From NCBI RefSeq assembly GCF_002217755.1, contig NZ_BCFL01000040.1, forward strand, positions 52,130 through 116,129: a stretch of DNA of 64,000 bases, in the 5' to 3' direction. Of this stretch, positions 53,946 to 61,413 are shown in pieces. The notes beneath the pieces were generated by a model, which ran no database searches, had not been told where the DNA came from, and worked only from the letters and a program-made list of their open reading frames with translations. Position numbers and translations under genes: made by a program. This DNA is from Streptomyces hyaluromycini (lineage in GTDB: Bacteria > Actinomycetota > Actinomycetes > Streptomycetales > Streptomycetaceae). The first letter of the stretch is position 1; every line of letters begins with the position of its first letter.

Positions 53946-54021
53946 CAAGTGGAGGGGCCCAAGTGGTCCCCGAGAGTGCCCGATTGGCTCGGGGGTCCCC
54001 AAGAGGGGGGTCCCCAAGTGG
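53946..54021. promoter_or_regulatory. Cluster of CAAG(T/A)GG repeats in the divergent promoter region
   Basis: CAAGTGG at 53946 and 53960, CAAGAGG at 54000 and CAAGTGG at 54015: two pairs with 14- and 15-base spacing, the second pair in the longer repeat GGGTCCCCAAG(A/T)GGGG. The location between the HTH-TPR gene and the ATPase gene suggests an operator array. Confidence 0.5.
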
Positions 54022-54111
54022 GGGGAGCGACGGCTGTGACATCGGGTATACCCTCGGGTCACCCTGCCGGGAGAGCCTCGGCAAAGGTGATCAGGGCCGG
54101 TGATCGGTGTC

Positions 54112-54675
54112 ATGGGTGCGAGGAGAGAACGGCGGCTGGAAGACCTGGCCAGCGAGTTAGACGCGTACGCCCACTGGTTCGTGGCGCCGGATCCGTCCTC
54201 CGGGCACTTCCTGACGCTGACGCTCTTCGCCGAGTGCAGCAGCACGGCTCGCATCGCGCGTGACACGACGTCCGTCTTCCTCCGCGACGCGGTTCCGGAC
54301 GACGTCATGTATGACGCGCAGCTGGTCGTCTCGGAACTGGTCGGCAACGTCGTCAACCACGTGGTGCCGGACCGCTGCCGGGCCCATGCCGGCGGCGCTC
54401 GGCGCATCGACGTGACCTTCAAGCTCTACCCGAAGTGGCTGTTCATCGGGGTTGCGGATGAGGACTCGACGCCCCCGCTGCTGCCCATGGGTGACTTCTA
54501 CTCGCCGGAGTTGGTGACGGAGTTCTCAGAGGCGGTCCTGGCCGACAGCGGTCGTGGGCTGATGCTCGCCCAGCGGATGGCGGCGGCGGTGTGGTGGACA
54601 CCGAAACAAGGCGGAGGCAAGACGGTCTGGTGCCGCTTCGATCTTGACGACGGAGTCGGACTCGTTCCGTCCTGA
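54112..54675 (+). CDS. RsbW-like ATP-binding protein (HATPase_c, anti-sigma-like)
   Basis: A 187-residue GHKL-fold ATPase: N box QLVVSELVGNVVNHVV, G1 region GVADEDSTPPLL, G2 DSGRGLMLAQRMA and the C-terminal GGGKTVWCRFDL. These stand-alone HATPase_c proteins act as serine kinases or anti-sigma factors in many Streptomyces regulatory pairs. Divergent from the HTH-TPR gene. Start is ATG 54112 or GTG 54100 with AGGG nearby. Codon 16 (54157-54159) is TTA, so its translation should need the bldA tRNA. Confidence 0.82.
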   Translation: MGARRERRLEDLASELDAYAHWFVAPDPSSGHFLTLTLFAECSSTARIARDTTSVFLRDAVPDDVMYDAQLVVSELVGNVVNHVVPDRCRAHAGGARRIDVTFKLYPKWLFIGVADEDSTPPLLPMGDFYSPELVTEFSEAVLADSGRGLMLAQRMAAAVWWTPKQGGGKTVWCRFDLDDGVGLVPS

Positions 54676-54686
54676 TGATCTCCAGG

Positions 54687-54924
54687 CTGCCGCTCCTGCG
54701 CCCGACTCGTGCTGAGGGAGCGGCAGTCAGGGGCCGGAGGTAGATCCTCCGGTGATCGGGGCGTGGCTCCTCGGGACTGTCCGCCGGGATCCCCACCCGG
54801 CCCCAGGGGCCACGCCTCACAACCTCATACCGAGACCGGACCACCCCCGCGCCTGGCAGCAACCGGGGTGGTCCGGGAGGGGACACAGCGATCCCCGGTG
54901 CCTGATGGTACCGGGGTCGCTGTG
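54687..54924. other. Array of hairpins in a 310-base non-coding zone
   Basis: Consecutive inverted repeats: CTGCCGCTCC/GGAGCGGCAG (54687-54726), CCGGAGG/CCTCCGG (54734-54752), GGCGTGGC/GCCACGCC (about 54760-54816), CCGGACCACCCC/GGGGTGGTCCGG (54836-54876) and CACAGCGATCCCCGGT/ACCGGGGTCGCTGTG (54884-54924). The first could terminate the ATPase gene; five in a row suggest a structured RNA or DNA locus. Confidence 0.6.
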
Positions 54925-54985
54925 CTGCGTATCCGCCCTGGGCCAAAGAGAGTTGACGATCTGTTACCAGAGCGGGAGTGACGCG

Positions 54986-55282
54986 GTGACTGGCGCTAAT
55001 GATGAGTGGATCGGTGACGGGCTCGACGCGATGGGCACGGACTTCGGGCTCTGGGTGTCTGGGGTCGATTACCTCGCTGGTTGGCGGGATGCGAGGGAGA
55101 GTGCCGACCGGCTCAACCGCGCGTTTCTGGGTGCGGGCTTCGAGCTGTCGGAGTTAAGGGCGGTCGGCTCGACGTACGACGACGGGCGCGGGGTCGTGCG
55201 CTTCGTGGGCTGGCCTGGGGCGGTGGAGCGGCTCGCCGCGCTCCTGGAGGCGCGTGCGGATGGCGATGGTGGTGCAGCGTGA
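54986..55282 (+). CDS. Hypothetical protein of the element, 98 residues
   Basis: GTG start with GGGAG seven bases upstream. The protein is acidic and compact (GANDEWIGDGLDAMGTDFGL, LSELRAVGSTYDDGRGVVRF, VEVL-like end LAALLEARADGDGG). No family recognised. Codon 57 (55154-55156) is TTA. It lies between the two structured non-coding zones and is convergent with the GntR regulator gene. Confidence 0.6.
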   Translation: MTGANDEWIGDGLDAMGTDFGLWVSGVDYLAGWRDARESADRLNRAFLGAGFELSELRAVGSTYDDGRGVVRFVGWPGAVERLAALLEARADGDGGAA

Positions 55283-55333
55283 GCGGCGTTTTCGCTGGTG
55301 AGTGGTGTGCGTGGGCACGTCGCCGGCGGCCGA

Positions 55334-55476
55334 GACTTTGGGCGGTAGCTGCCATGGGGCGAGTGAACAGGGGGCCTTACGCTCGCCAGCGGATCGGGCA
55401 GTCCTTGGACCTGCCCGCAAGAGCCCGATCGGCCCCCTGTTCTTCGAGGCTCGCCCCATGGGAGCTGCCTAAAGTC
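55334..55476. other. Nested long palindrome (structured RNA, terminator or transfer/replication site)
   Basis: From outside in: GACTTT/AAAGTC, CCATGGGGCGAG/CTCGCCCCATGG (arms near 55352-55363 and 55450-55461), GAACAGGGGGCC/GGCCCCCTGTTC (55365-55376 and 55431-55442), GATCGGGC/GCCCGATC (55392-55399 and 55423-55430) and GGGCAG/CTGCCC at the tip. The whole 143 bases can fold as one long interrupted stem. Sited between convergent genes. Confidence 0.65.
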
Positions 55477-55689
55477 TTGGCAGCCGGCGACCCCCAGCCC
55501 CGCGGGCACCGGCCCACATCGGCCGGTCGACGCCTCGACTCCCTGGGCGTGCTGTGGGTGGGGGCGTCGGGCGACCGGACGGGATCGGCGGTCGCGCCGC
55601 ACGCCCGGCCGGGGCGGCCGGGCGCCCCGGCGCGCCGCAGGCGCGCCCTTGAGGAAGTGAAGGCTGTTTCGACCGATGGGGATCTCCGC
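55477..55689. other. G/C-rich non-coding stretch before the GntR gene end
   Basis: About 210 bases with short palindromes such as GGGCGCGCC-like blocks (GCGCGCCGCAGGCGCGCCC) near 55630. No supported frame. It may act as the terminator zone for the minus-strand regulator gene. Confidence 0.4.
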
Positions 55690-56472
55690 TCAGGGGCGGG
55701 CGCGTCGCGTGGGCTGTTTGTCGGCGGTGATCCGGTAGGCCAGTTCGGCACGGTCCGCGCCGAAGCGCAGCTCTTCGAGGACCAGGGGGCGGTCGTCGGC
55801 ATCGTGGGCGACGCGTGCGACGTGCAGGACCGGGGTCGCGTCCGGGAGCTGGAGTGCGGTGCGCTCGTCGGGCAGCGGCATGTGCGCGCGTACCGTCTCG
55901 GTCCACGACAGAGCATGTCCGCCGACTTGGGTGAGCACCCAGTAGATGGCCGCCGGCGGCTTGCAGGGTTCTTCGCCCAGCAGGGGGACGGCTTCGGCGA
56001 CCTCGAACGGGATCAGCGTGCGGTGCATTGCACGCGTGCCGGTGGCCGGGTCGATGAGCAGCCGGTCACAGCCGAACAGGGCTTCCTCTTCACCGAGTTG
56101 GAGAAGTCGGCCGGTGGTCTTCGTGGTGAGGGTGCGGTAGGTGTTCGGTTCCTCGGCTTCCTGCCAGGTGTCGCCGTTGGGCATCACGAACTTGCCCTCA
56201 CTGGTGCGGCTGATGCGCCGTTCCAGGGTGAGGGTGGGGTGTCCGCTGGAGCGTACGAAGCTGCCTTTGCCGTGCCGGACGTCGATCAGTCCTTCCGCCC
56301 GCAGGGCCGCGATGGCGTTGCGGACGGTGGGGCGGGAGACGCCGTAGCGGGTCATGAGCTGGGCTTCGGACGGCAGCAGGGTGTCGGGGGCGAACTCGCC
56401 CGACAGGATCGCTTCGCGGATCGCGGCGGCCACCTGCTGGTAGAGGGCTCCGGGGCGTTGGATCTCCGACAT
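55690..56472 (-). CDS. GntR-family repressor, KorSA-like
   Basis: A 260-residue GntR/HutC-type regulator: winged helix at about residues 8-70 (YQQVAAAIREAILSGEF, LPSEAQLMTRYGVSRPTVRNAIAAL) and a C-terminal UTRA ligand-binding domain (GCDRLLIDPATGTRAMHRTL, VLHVARVAHDADDRPLVLEELRF). In AICEs such as pSAM2 the KorSA regulator of this family keeps replication and transfer genes silent. It diverges from the regulator-transfer-replication operon starting at 56635, as expected. ATG with GGAG upstream. Confidence 0.87.
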   Translation of the reverse strand: MSEIQRPGALYQQVAAAIREAILSGEFAPDTLLPSEAQLMTRYGVSRPTVRNAIAALRAEGLIDVRHGKGSFVRSSGHPTLTLERRISRTSEGKFVMPNGDTWQEAEEPNTYRTLTTKTTGRLLQLGEEEALFGCDRLLIDPATGTRAMHRTLIPFEVAEAVPLLGEEPCKPPAAIYWVLTQVGGHALSWTETVRAHMPLPDERTALQLPDATPVLHVARVAHDADDRPLVLEELRFGADRAELAYRITADKQPTRRARP

Positions 56473-56513
56473 CGGCTCTCCGGGGTGTCGTCGTAGGCAC
56501 GTCGCACGCGCGA

Positions 56514-56575
56514 CATCACTCGTCAGCATAAGTACTTGCGCATTCGCCGTACAGAACTTCATAGTCATCACTCGT
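56514..56575. promoter_or_regulatory. Divergent promoter region with repeated CATCACTCGT and AAGTACTT dyad
   Basis: CATCACTCGT occurs at 56514-56523 and 56566-56575, flanking the perfect palindrome AAGTACTT at 56530-56537 in an otherwise A/T-rich stretch. This is the likely operator and promoter zone through which the GntR repressor controls the transfer/replication operon. Confidence 0.5.
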
Positions 56576-56634
56576 AAGGACAAGTGACGTCAGGGCGAGT
56601 CTGGCGTCATCGACTGGCCAAGGAGACCGAAGCA

Positions 56635-56982
56635 ATGCAGTCCATTCCCGTGGACACGACGCGACTGGGCGTACTGCGGTGCGCCATCGCGCCCGAAGCG
56701 AAGATCACCAACACCGAGACACAGGAGGTGAAGAGGGACCGGGACGGCAACCCGGTCTGGACCGTCGCGGTCACCGTGCGGCAGGACGGGCGGCGGATCT
56801 CCGTAATCGAGATCGCCGTGAGCGGCCAGCCCAAGGGCATCGAGGAAGGCCAGATCGTCCGTGTCACCGGGCTGACCGCGTTCGCATGGGCGATGGGCGA
56901 CCGGCACGGCCTCAGCTTCCGCGCCGACGCCATCACCCCCGTGCACGGAACCCCCGCACAGACCAAGGGCGGTAACGCCTGA
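56635..56982 (+). CDS. SCO3933-family small regulatory protein of AICEs (Pra-like position)
   Basis: A 115-residue beta-rich protein: MQSIPVDTTRLGVLRCAI, TQEVKRDRDGNPVWTVAVTV, GLTAFAWAMGDRHGLSFRAD. Proteins of this look head the transfer operon in many Streptomyces AICEs and are named SCO3933-family regulatory proteins; the position equals that of pra, the replication activator of pSAM2, but a sequence relation to Pra is not shown here. AAGGAG ten bases upstream. The stop overlaps the next start (TGATG). Confidence 0.72.
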   Translation: MQSIPVDTTRLGVLRCAIAPEAKITNTETQEVKRDRDGNPVWTVAVTVRQDGRRISVIEIAVSGQPKGIEEGQIVRVTGLTAFAWAMGDRHGLSFRADAITPVHGTPAQTKGGNA

Positions 56983-58283
56983 TGGGACCCGTCCTGATCG
57001 CGTTCGCTCTCGCCGTGCTGGCCTGGATGCTGGTCATCGGTGACCTGGTGCGCCGGCATCGTCCGGTCTGGCACTGGTACCTCGTCGGCTACCCGACCAC
57101 CGCCTTCCGAGTGGTGGCGACCTGGCGCAAGCTCGCGATGCTCAACGACTTGGCCGTGTCCCGGCGCCCGCCCCGCGGGATCCTCGGCGACCTGGTCGTC
57201 AAGGGCGATCCGCTCCGGCCGCTCATCCCGCGCGCCTCCTTTCCCCGTGCGACCCGCATGGGCCTGACCGTGACTGTGCGCCTGCATGCCGGGCAGACCC
57301 CCGCGACGTACATGAAGGCGGCGGATGCACTGGTGCATGCGTGGAAGGTGCATGCGGTCCGGGTCACCTCTCCGGAACGCGGGTTCGTCCTGCTGACGGC
57401 GACGGCCACGGATCCGCTGGAGCGGCCCGGCTTAGCCACGGCTCCGGCTGAGCTGCTGTCGGCCCTCATCGGTGTCCTGGAATCTGGTGGCGCCTGGGTG
57501 ATGAACCTGCGGCTCGTGCCGCACTGGCTGATCGCCGGGGCTACCCGGTCCGGCAAGTCCACTCTGCTGGCCCGGCTGATCACGGAGCTGGCCCCGCAGC
57601 GGGTTGCTCTAATCGGGATCGACTGCAAGGGCGGCATGGAACTGGGCCTGTTCGCTGAACGGCTGAGCGCGCTGGCCACCTGCCGGAAGGAAGCAGTCTC
57701 CGTGCTCTTCGCGCTGGCGGCCGACATGCGGGAACGCATGAGTGCCTGCCGTTCGGCCGGCGTCCGCTCGATCTGGGAGCTCCCCGAGAAACTCCGGCCG
57801 GTGCCGGTCGTCGTGATCGTCGACGAGATCGCGGAACTGTACCTGTCGGACGGCACCCGCGAGAGCAAGACCGAGGCGGAGCAGTGCTCCACCCTCCTGC
57901 TGCGCCTGGCCCAGCTCGGGGCCGCCCTCGGCCTGCACCTGGTCGTCGCCGGGCAACGCGTCGGCTCCGACCTGGGCCCCGGCGTCACCGCCTTGCGCGC
58001 CCAGCTCGGCGGACGTATCTGCCACCGGGTCAACGACCCCGGCACCGCAGAGATGACCCTGGGCGACCTCAACAAGGACGCCGTGGCCGTCGCCCAGTCC
58101 ATCACCGCTCAGGAACGCGGGGTGGCCGTGTGTACGGGCCCGGACGGCGGCTGGAGCCGCGCCCGCTCCCACCTCACCCCGACCGAAGAGGCCGTGTCGA
58201 CGGCCCGGAAGTACAGCGCGCTGACCCCTCAACTGCCCGCCCTCGTCCGCGCTCTCGCGGTGGTGGAAGGAGAGAGCAAGTGA
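56982..58283 (+). CDS. FtsK/SpoIIIE-type DNA translocase, TraSA-like transfer protein
   Basis: A 433-residue membrane-associated ATPase that moves double-stranded DNA between mycelia, the hallmark of AICE conjugation. An N-terminal membrane helix (MGPVLIAFALAVLAWMLVIG), a linker, then Walker A GATRSGKST (about residue 187) and Walker B VVVIVDEIAEL (about 276), with GQRVGSDLGPGVTALRAQLGG further on. Residue 151 is a TTA codon (57432-57434), so its synthesis should need the bldA leucyl-tRNA. Overlaps both neighbours, so it is translationally coupled in the operon. Confidence 0.92.
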   Translation: MGPVLIAFALAVLAWMLVIGDLVRRHRPVWHWYLVGYPTTAFRVVATWRKLAMLNDLAVSRRPPRGILGDLVVKGDPLRPLIPRASFPRATRMGLTVTVRLHAGQTPATYMKAADALVHAWKVHAVRVTSPERGFVLLTATATDPLERPGLATAPAELLSALIGVLESGGAWVMNLRLVPHWLIAGATRSGKSTLLARLITELAPQRVALIGIDCKGGMELGLFAERLSALATCRKEAVSVLFALAADMRERMSACRSAGVRSIWELPEKLRPVPVVVIVDEIAELYLSDGTRESKTEAEQCSTLLLRLAQLGAALGLHLVVAGQRVGSDLGPGVTALRAQLGGRICHRVNDPGTAEMTLGDLNKDAVAVAQSITAQERGVAVCTGPDGGWSRARSHLTPTEEAVSTARKYSALTPQLPALVRALAVVEGESK

Positions 58284-58477
58284 TCGGCGAAGGTACGGCC
58301 TACGGGTTCGCGGTGATCTTCGGGATCATCACCGTCCTCCTCGTCCGCTCCCGCGACGTCCGCCCCTGGGAAGCCGTCTGCGTCGGCCTCTTCGGCCTGT
58401 ACGTCGGCCAGACCCCCGTGGGCCTGACCGTGCACGAACTCGTGACCTGGTTCATCAGCGGCTTCTCCCACAACTGA
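58280..58477 (+). CDS. Small membrane protein, Spd-like
   Basis: A 65-residue protein with two hydrophobic helices (YGFAVIFGIITVLLV and WEAVCVGLFGLYVGQTPVGL) and GTG start overlapping the FtsK-type gene stop by four bases. Position and topology match small Spd (spread) proteins of AICEs, which help intramycelial plasmid spreading; sequence alone does not prove it. Confidence 0.65.
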   Translation: MIGEGTAYGFAVIFGIITVLLVRSRDVRPWEAVCVGLFGLYVGQTPVGLTVHELVTWFISGFSHN

Positions 58478-58496
58478 GCAGAAAGGAACCACCACC

Positions 58497-58610
58497 ATGC
58501 CCATGCCTCGCGTGAGGTGCCCCCACTGCAAGGGCGACGGAGCACGGAAGACCTGGACCGGACGGCTGCGGCGCTGCCGCATCTGCCGGGGCACCGGCAC
58601 CATCCGCTGA
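58497..58610 (+). CDS. 37-residue zinc-finger-like peptide
   Basis: MPMPRVRCPHCKGDGARKTW then TGRLRRCRICRGTGTIR. Two CxxC knuckles (CPHC, CRIC), each followed by G-x-G, resemble half of a DnaJ-type zinc finger. AAAGGAA lies eight bases upstream of the ATG. It falls between the Spd-like and Rep genes, as small zinc-finger peptides do in related elements. Too short for most gene finders but well supported by site, composition and context. Confidence 0.65.
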   Translation: MPMPRVRCPHCKGDGARKTWTGRLRRCRICRGTGTIR

Positions 58611-58718
58611 CTCACCACCCCACCCACTGGACCACCGAAGGGACCACCCCATGGACGTCGGCGCACCACAACCCACCCAACCGGCCGCCTCGGCGGCTCA
58701 CCTTGGAAGGTCACCACC

Positions 58719-60131
58719 ATTCCCCCGAAGTTCACCCGGGCTGACAGGCGCGTTGCCCTCGACCGCGCGGCGCGCCTGCGTCAGCTCCCCGAAACCGACC
58801 GCGACGCCATCCGCCTCGTCCAGGATCCGCATTTCCCCCGCTGGCTGGAGCAGGTCACCGCAACCGGCGGATGCGCCCACCCCGTCCACCTCTCCGGCTC
58901 CACCACCACCCTGAACGACACGACCGGCGAGATCCTCCACCACTACGACACCCGCACCGAACCGGGTGAACGTCTCCTCGTCCGCTGCCGCAACCGCCGG
59001 GCGACCATCTGTCCCGCCTGCTCCCGACTCCACGCCGGAGATACCTACCACCTCGTCCGCGCCGGCCTCCTTGGCGGCAAGAACATCCCCGCGACGGTCC
59101 GCCATCGGCCCCGACTCTTCGTCACCCTGACCGCGCCATCCTTCGGCCCCGTCCACCGGTCCGGGGAAGCATGCCGTCCCCGCCGCCACGGCGGAACCTG
59201 TGAACACGGGCGGCCCCTCGGCTGCGCCGCCGTCCACGTCCCCGACGCCCCCGCCCTCGGCCAACCTCTGTGCCCCGACTGCTACGACTACACCGCCCAC
59301 GTGCTGTGGCACGCGCACGCGTCCAAGCTGTGGGACCGCTTCGTCATCGATGTCCGGCGGCGCCTGGCCTCATCGGTCGGCCTTGTACAGTCCCGCTTCG
59401 CCCACCACGCCCGGCTGTCCTTCGCCCGCGTCGCCGAATACCAGAAACGCGCGGCCGTCCACGTCCATGCCGTTGTACGCCTCGACGGGCCGTCCGGGGC
59501 CGACGACGAACCCCCGGCCTGGGCCACGGCGCAACTGCTCATCGACGCGGTACACGCCTCCGCCCGGCGGGTCCTTGTCCACACGCCTTACAGCGCGGCC
59601 GTGGGTGAACTGGCACTGCGCTGGGGTAATCAGGTCGACGCCCGGTCTCTGCGTGTGGACGGCGACGGACCTCACGATGACGCCGTGGCCGCGTATGTGG
59701 CCAAATACGTCACCAAGGGCGCGAGCGAGACAGGCGCTGGCCTCGACCACCCGGTTGCCACCAGGGACGACATCAAGTCGGCACGTGTCAGCGACCACGT
59801 CCGCGCCCTCATGCACACCTGCTGGAGCCTCGGCGGACTACCAGAGTTCGAGTATCTGCGCCTGCGCTCCTGGGCCCACACGCTCGGCTATCGGGGTCAC
59901 ATCCTCACCAAGTCCCGCGCTTATTCGACGACCTACGCGTTCCTGCGCGCTGAACGCGCCGATCACATGGGTCATGCCGACATCCCCGGCACGGTCAAAG
60001 AACGGCAGTGGCGCTACGTCGGCTCAGGCCACACCCCCGGCGCCGTACTCATCGCGGCGGGAGTTGCCGATGACCTCGCAGAGTCTCGACGGCTTGGCCT
60101 GGAGGCGAGGCATGAGGGGGAGTGTTACTGA
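58719..60131 (+). CDS. repSA: RepSA-type replication initiator (HUH endonuclease) with a non-standard start
   Basis: About 470 residues, full length for RepSA of pSAM2-type AICEs, which starts rolling-circle replication. A Cys-rich segment (CRNRRATICPACSRLHAGD), the HUH motif HVHAVV (about residue 248) and the catalytic Tyr region YVAKYVTKG (about 325) are present. In this frame no ATG, GTG or TTG lies between the stop at 58608-58610 and codon 194 (GTG, 59298), although conserved sequence begins near 58722 (PPKFTRADRRVALDRA). The best start is ATT at 58719 with GGAAGG eight bases upstream. Otherwise translation begins at the ATG 58651 in another frame and needs a frameshift, or the real start was lost. 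Confidence 0.85.
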   Translation: MPPKFTRADRRVALDRAARLRQLPETDRDAIRLVQDPHFPRWLEQVTATGGCAHPVHLSGSTTTLNDTTGEILHHYDTRTEPGERLLVRCRNRRATICPACSRLHAGDTYHLVRAGLLGGKNIPATVRHRPRLFVTLTAPSFGPVHRSGEACRPRRHGGTCEHGRPLGCAAVHVPDAPALGQPLCPDCYDYTAHVLWHAHASKLWDRFVIDVRRRLASSVGLVQSRFAHHARLSFARVAEYQKRAAVHVHAVVRLDGPSGADDEPPAWATAQLLIDAVHASARRVLVHTPYSAAVGELALRWGNQVDARSLRVDGDGPHDDAVAAYVAKYVTKGASETGAGLDHPVATRDDIKSARVSDHVRALMHTCWSLGGLPEFEYLRLRSWAHTLGYRGHILTKSRAYSTTYAFLRAERADHMGHADIPGTVKERQWRYVGSGHTPGAVLIAAGVADDLAESRRLGLEARHEGECY

Positions 60132-60295
60132 TAACCGCTCCGACCACACGTGAGCTGAGACAGCCTCGCCGCTCGCCGCTGCCCAGGACTACCGAGGACA
60201 GGACCGCGAGCCTGGTGATCGAAAGCGAGATCGTGATCATTCACGATGACGGTACCGAAGAGGCGTTCGACCCCGCGTCTTGGTTCGCCAGATAG
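60122..60295 (+). CDS. Small hypothetical protein overlapping the repSA end
   Basis: A 57-codon frame from GTG 60122, overlapping the repSA stop by ten bases. The acidic C-terminus (SLVIESEIVIIHDDGTEEAF, then DPASWFAR) looks like a real domain end. The second codon is TTA. Excisionase or directionality factors often sit here in AICEs, but no helix-turn-helix is visible. GAGGGGGA is almost touching the GTG, so the start is uncertain. Confidence 0.45.
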   Translation: MLLITAPTTRELRQPRRSPLPRTTEDRTASLVIESEIVIIHDDGTEEAFDPASWFAR

Positions 60296-60303
60296 AGCAC
60301 TCC

Positions 60304-60321
60304 GCTGCGCTGATGCGCAGC
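60304..60321. terminator. Short hairpin after the replication genes
   Basis: Perfect GCTGCGC-TGAT-GCGCAGC hairpin just after the stop of the 57-codon gene. Confidence 0.5.
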
Positions 60322-60396
60322 AAACCGCTTGAGAGAAGGCATCCTGACCGAGTGAGTGCATACGTTTGACGCGTTGCTACCTCGTAGGCGGCAGTG

Positions 60397-61374
60397 ATGG
60401 CCGTAACTCAGATGGGCTATAGGTACCCACTTCGGCTGGCGAGCCCGCGGATGGCCGATAACAATAAAAGAGGAAAAGGACGACTTCAGGATAGGTATCC
60501 AGTATTCCGGTCAAGGGTGGCTGATATGGGCAATTGGGTTAGCGGCGATCAGTTTGTCAAGACGCTCGCGGAGGGGCCGCTAGCCGGTGGCTTGGCGCTA
60601 CGTGGTTTTGCCCGTAAGGGTGAAACCGCGGGAGAACTGCTCTTTTCTCCCGAAGGCGGGGCGGCGACATGCAAGCAGTGGGTGCCCATTCCGGTAGGTT
60701 CAGTGCAAGTTCAGGACCTTGGTCCCGGTCAATGCCCTGGAGTGGATTCAAGGCGGGTAGTCCTCCGATTCCAGGTGAAATCTAAAGCGCAGGAAACTGT
60801 AGCATTGGCGAACCTCTTGGCGCTTCGCTCGGGTGATGGCCAACCTCCTCCGGTGAATCAGATGACTATGTCCGCGCAGATGGTTCAAGCTGTAATTCCT
60901 CAGACACTTTCGGTGGGTCCGACTACTGTTGACCTGGGGAACGGTCACTATATGGTTTCCGATGCCGAGGTGAACATCAGTAGTCTGCAGGGCACGTGCA
61001 ATGTGCATCTCACTTGCACGAATAAGTTGATTGGCTTCACTGGAGGAGTCAAGCTGCTCTTTTTCGACGAGCATGGGACAAAGCTCGGGGAGTCGCCAAC
61101 TCAGTCCTATGGAATCGATCCCCAGATTTTTGGAGCCGCGCACAGGAATGAACAGTTCTCCTTCGCGGCCGCTCCAGGGACTGCCGTCGTGGTTCTAAGT
61201 CAGTTCTGGGCTCCAAAGAACAGGTTTGGCGACATCCTTAACGGCATCGAGAGTGCAGTGTCCGAGGTTGTTGTATTTGCAGAATGGGTGCTGCATTTCT
61301 GCGACAATTTCCCGGACTTGTGTGGCTCGGTCAATAATTCCTCAAGCGGTGAGCCTGCTGACGGTAGTATCTGA
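60397..61374 (+). CDS. Unknown cargo protein of the element, about 325 residues
   Basis: No family recognised. The protein has Gly/Val/Leu-rich beta segments (VSGDQFVKTLAEGPLAGGLA, VVLRFQVKSKAQETVALANL, CNVHLTCTNKLIGFTGGVKL) and a C-terminal part with two cysteines near the end (LHFCDNFPDLCGSVNN). No signal peptide or clear transmembrane helix. Base composition is lower in G+C than the transfer genes. AGGCGG precedes the ATG at 60397; a later ATG at 60526 (GNWVSGD) is another possible start. It lies between the replication module and the integrase, the usual site for variable cargo. Confidence 0.65.
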   Translation: MAVTQMGYRYPLRLASPRMADNNKRGKGRLQDRYPVFRSRVADMGNWVSGDQFVKTLAEGPLAGGLALRGFARKGETAGELLFSPEGGAATCKQWVPIPVGSVQVQDLGPGQCPGVDSRRVVLRFQVKSKAQETVALANLLALRSGDGQPPPVNQMTMSAQMVQAVIPQTLSVGPTTVDLGNGHYMVSDAEVNISSLQGTCNVHLTCTNKLIGFTGGVKLLFFDEHGTKLGESPTQSYGIDPQIFGAAHRNEQFSFAAAPGTAVVVLSQFWAPKNRFGDILNGIESAVSEVVVFAEWVLHFCDNFPDLCGSVNNSSSGEPADGSI

Positions 61375-61413
61375 CGCGGCTGGTGCTCAGGGCGCCAATA
61401 TGCCAGGCGCGAG

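Noticed and set aside
55081..56496. A 471-codon plus-strand frame spanning the palindrome and the GntR gene
   Set aside because: It runs antisense through a clear GntR regulator and through the palindrome; no domain is visible.
60122..60295. Calling the 57-codon gene an excisionase (Xis)
   Set aside because: Position fits, but no helix-turn-helix is visible and serine integrases use unrelated directionality factors.
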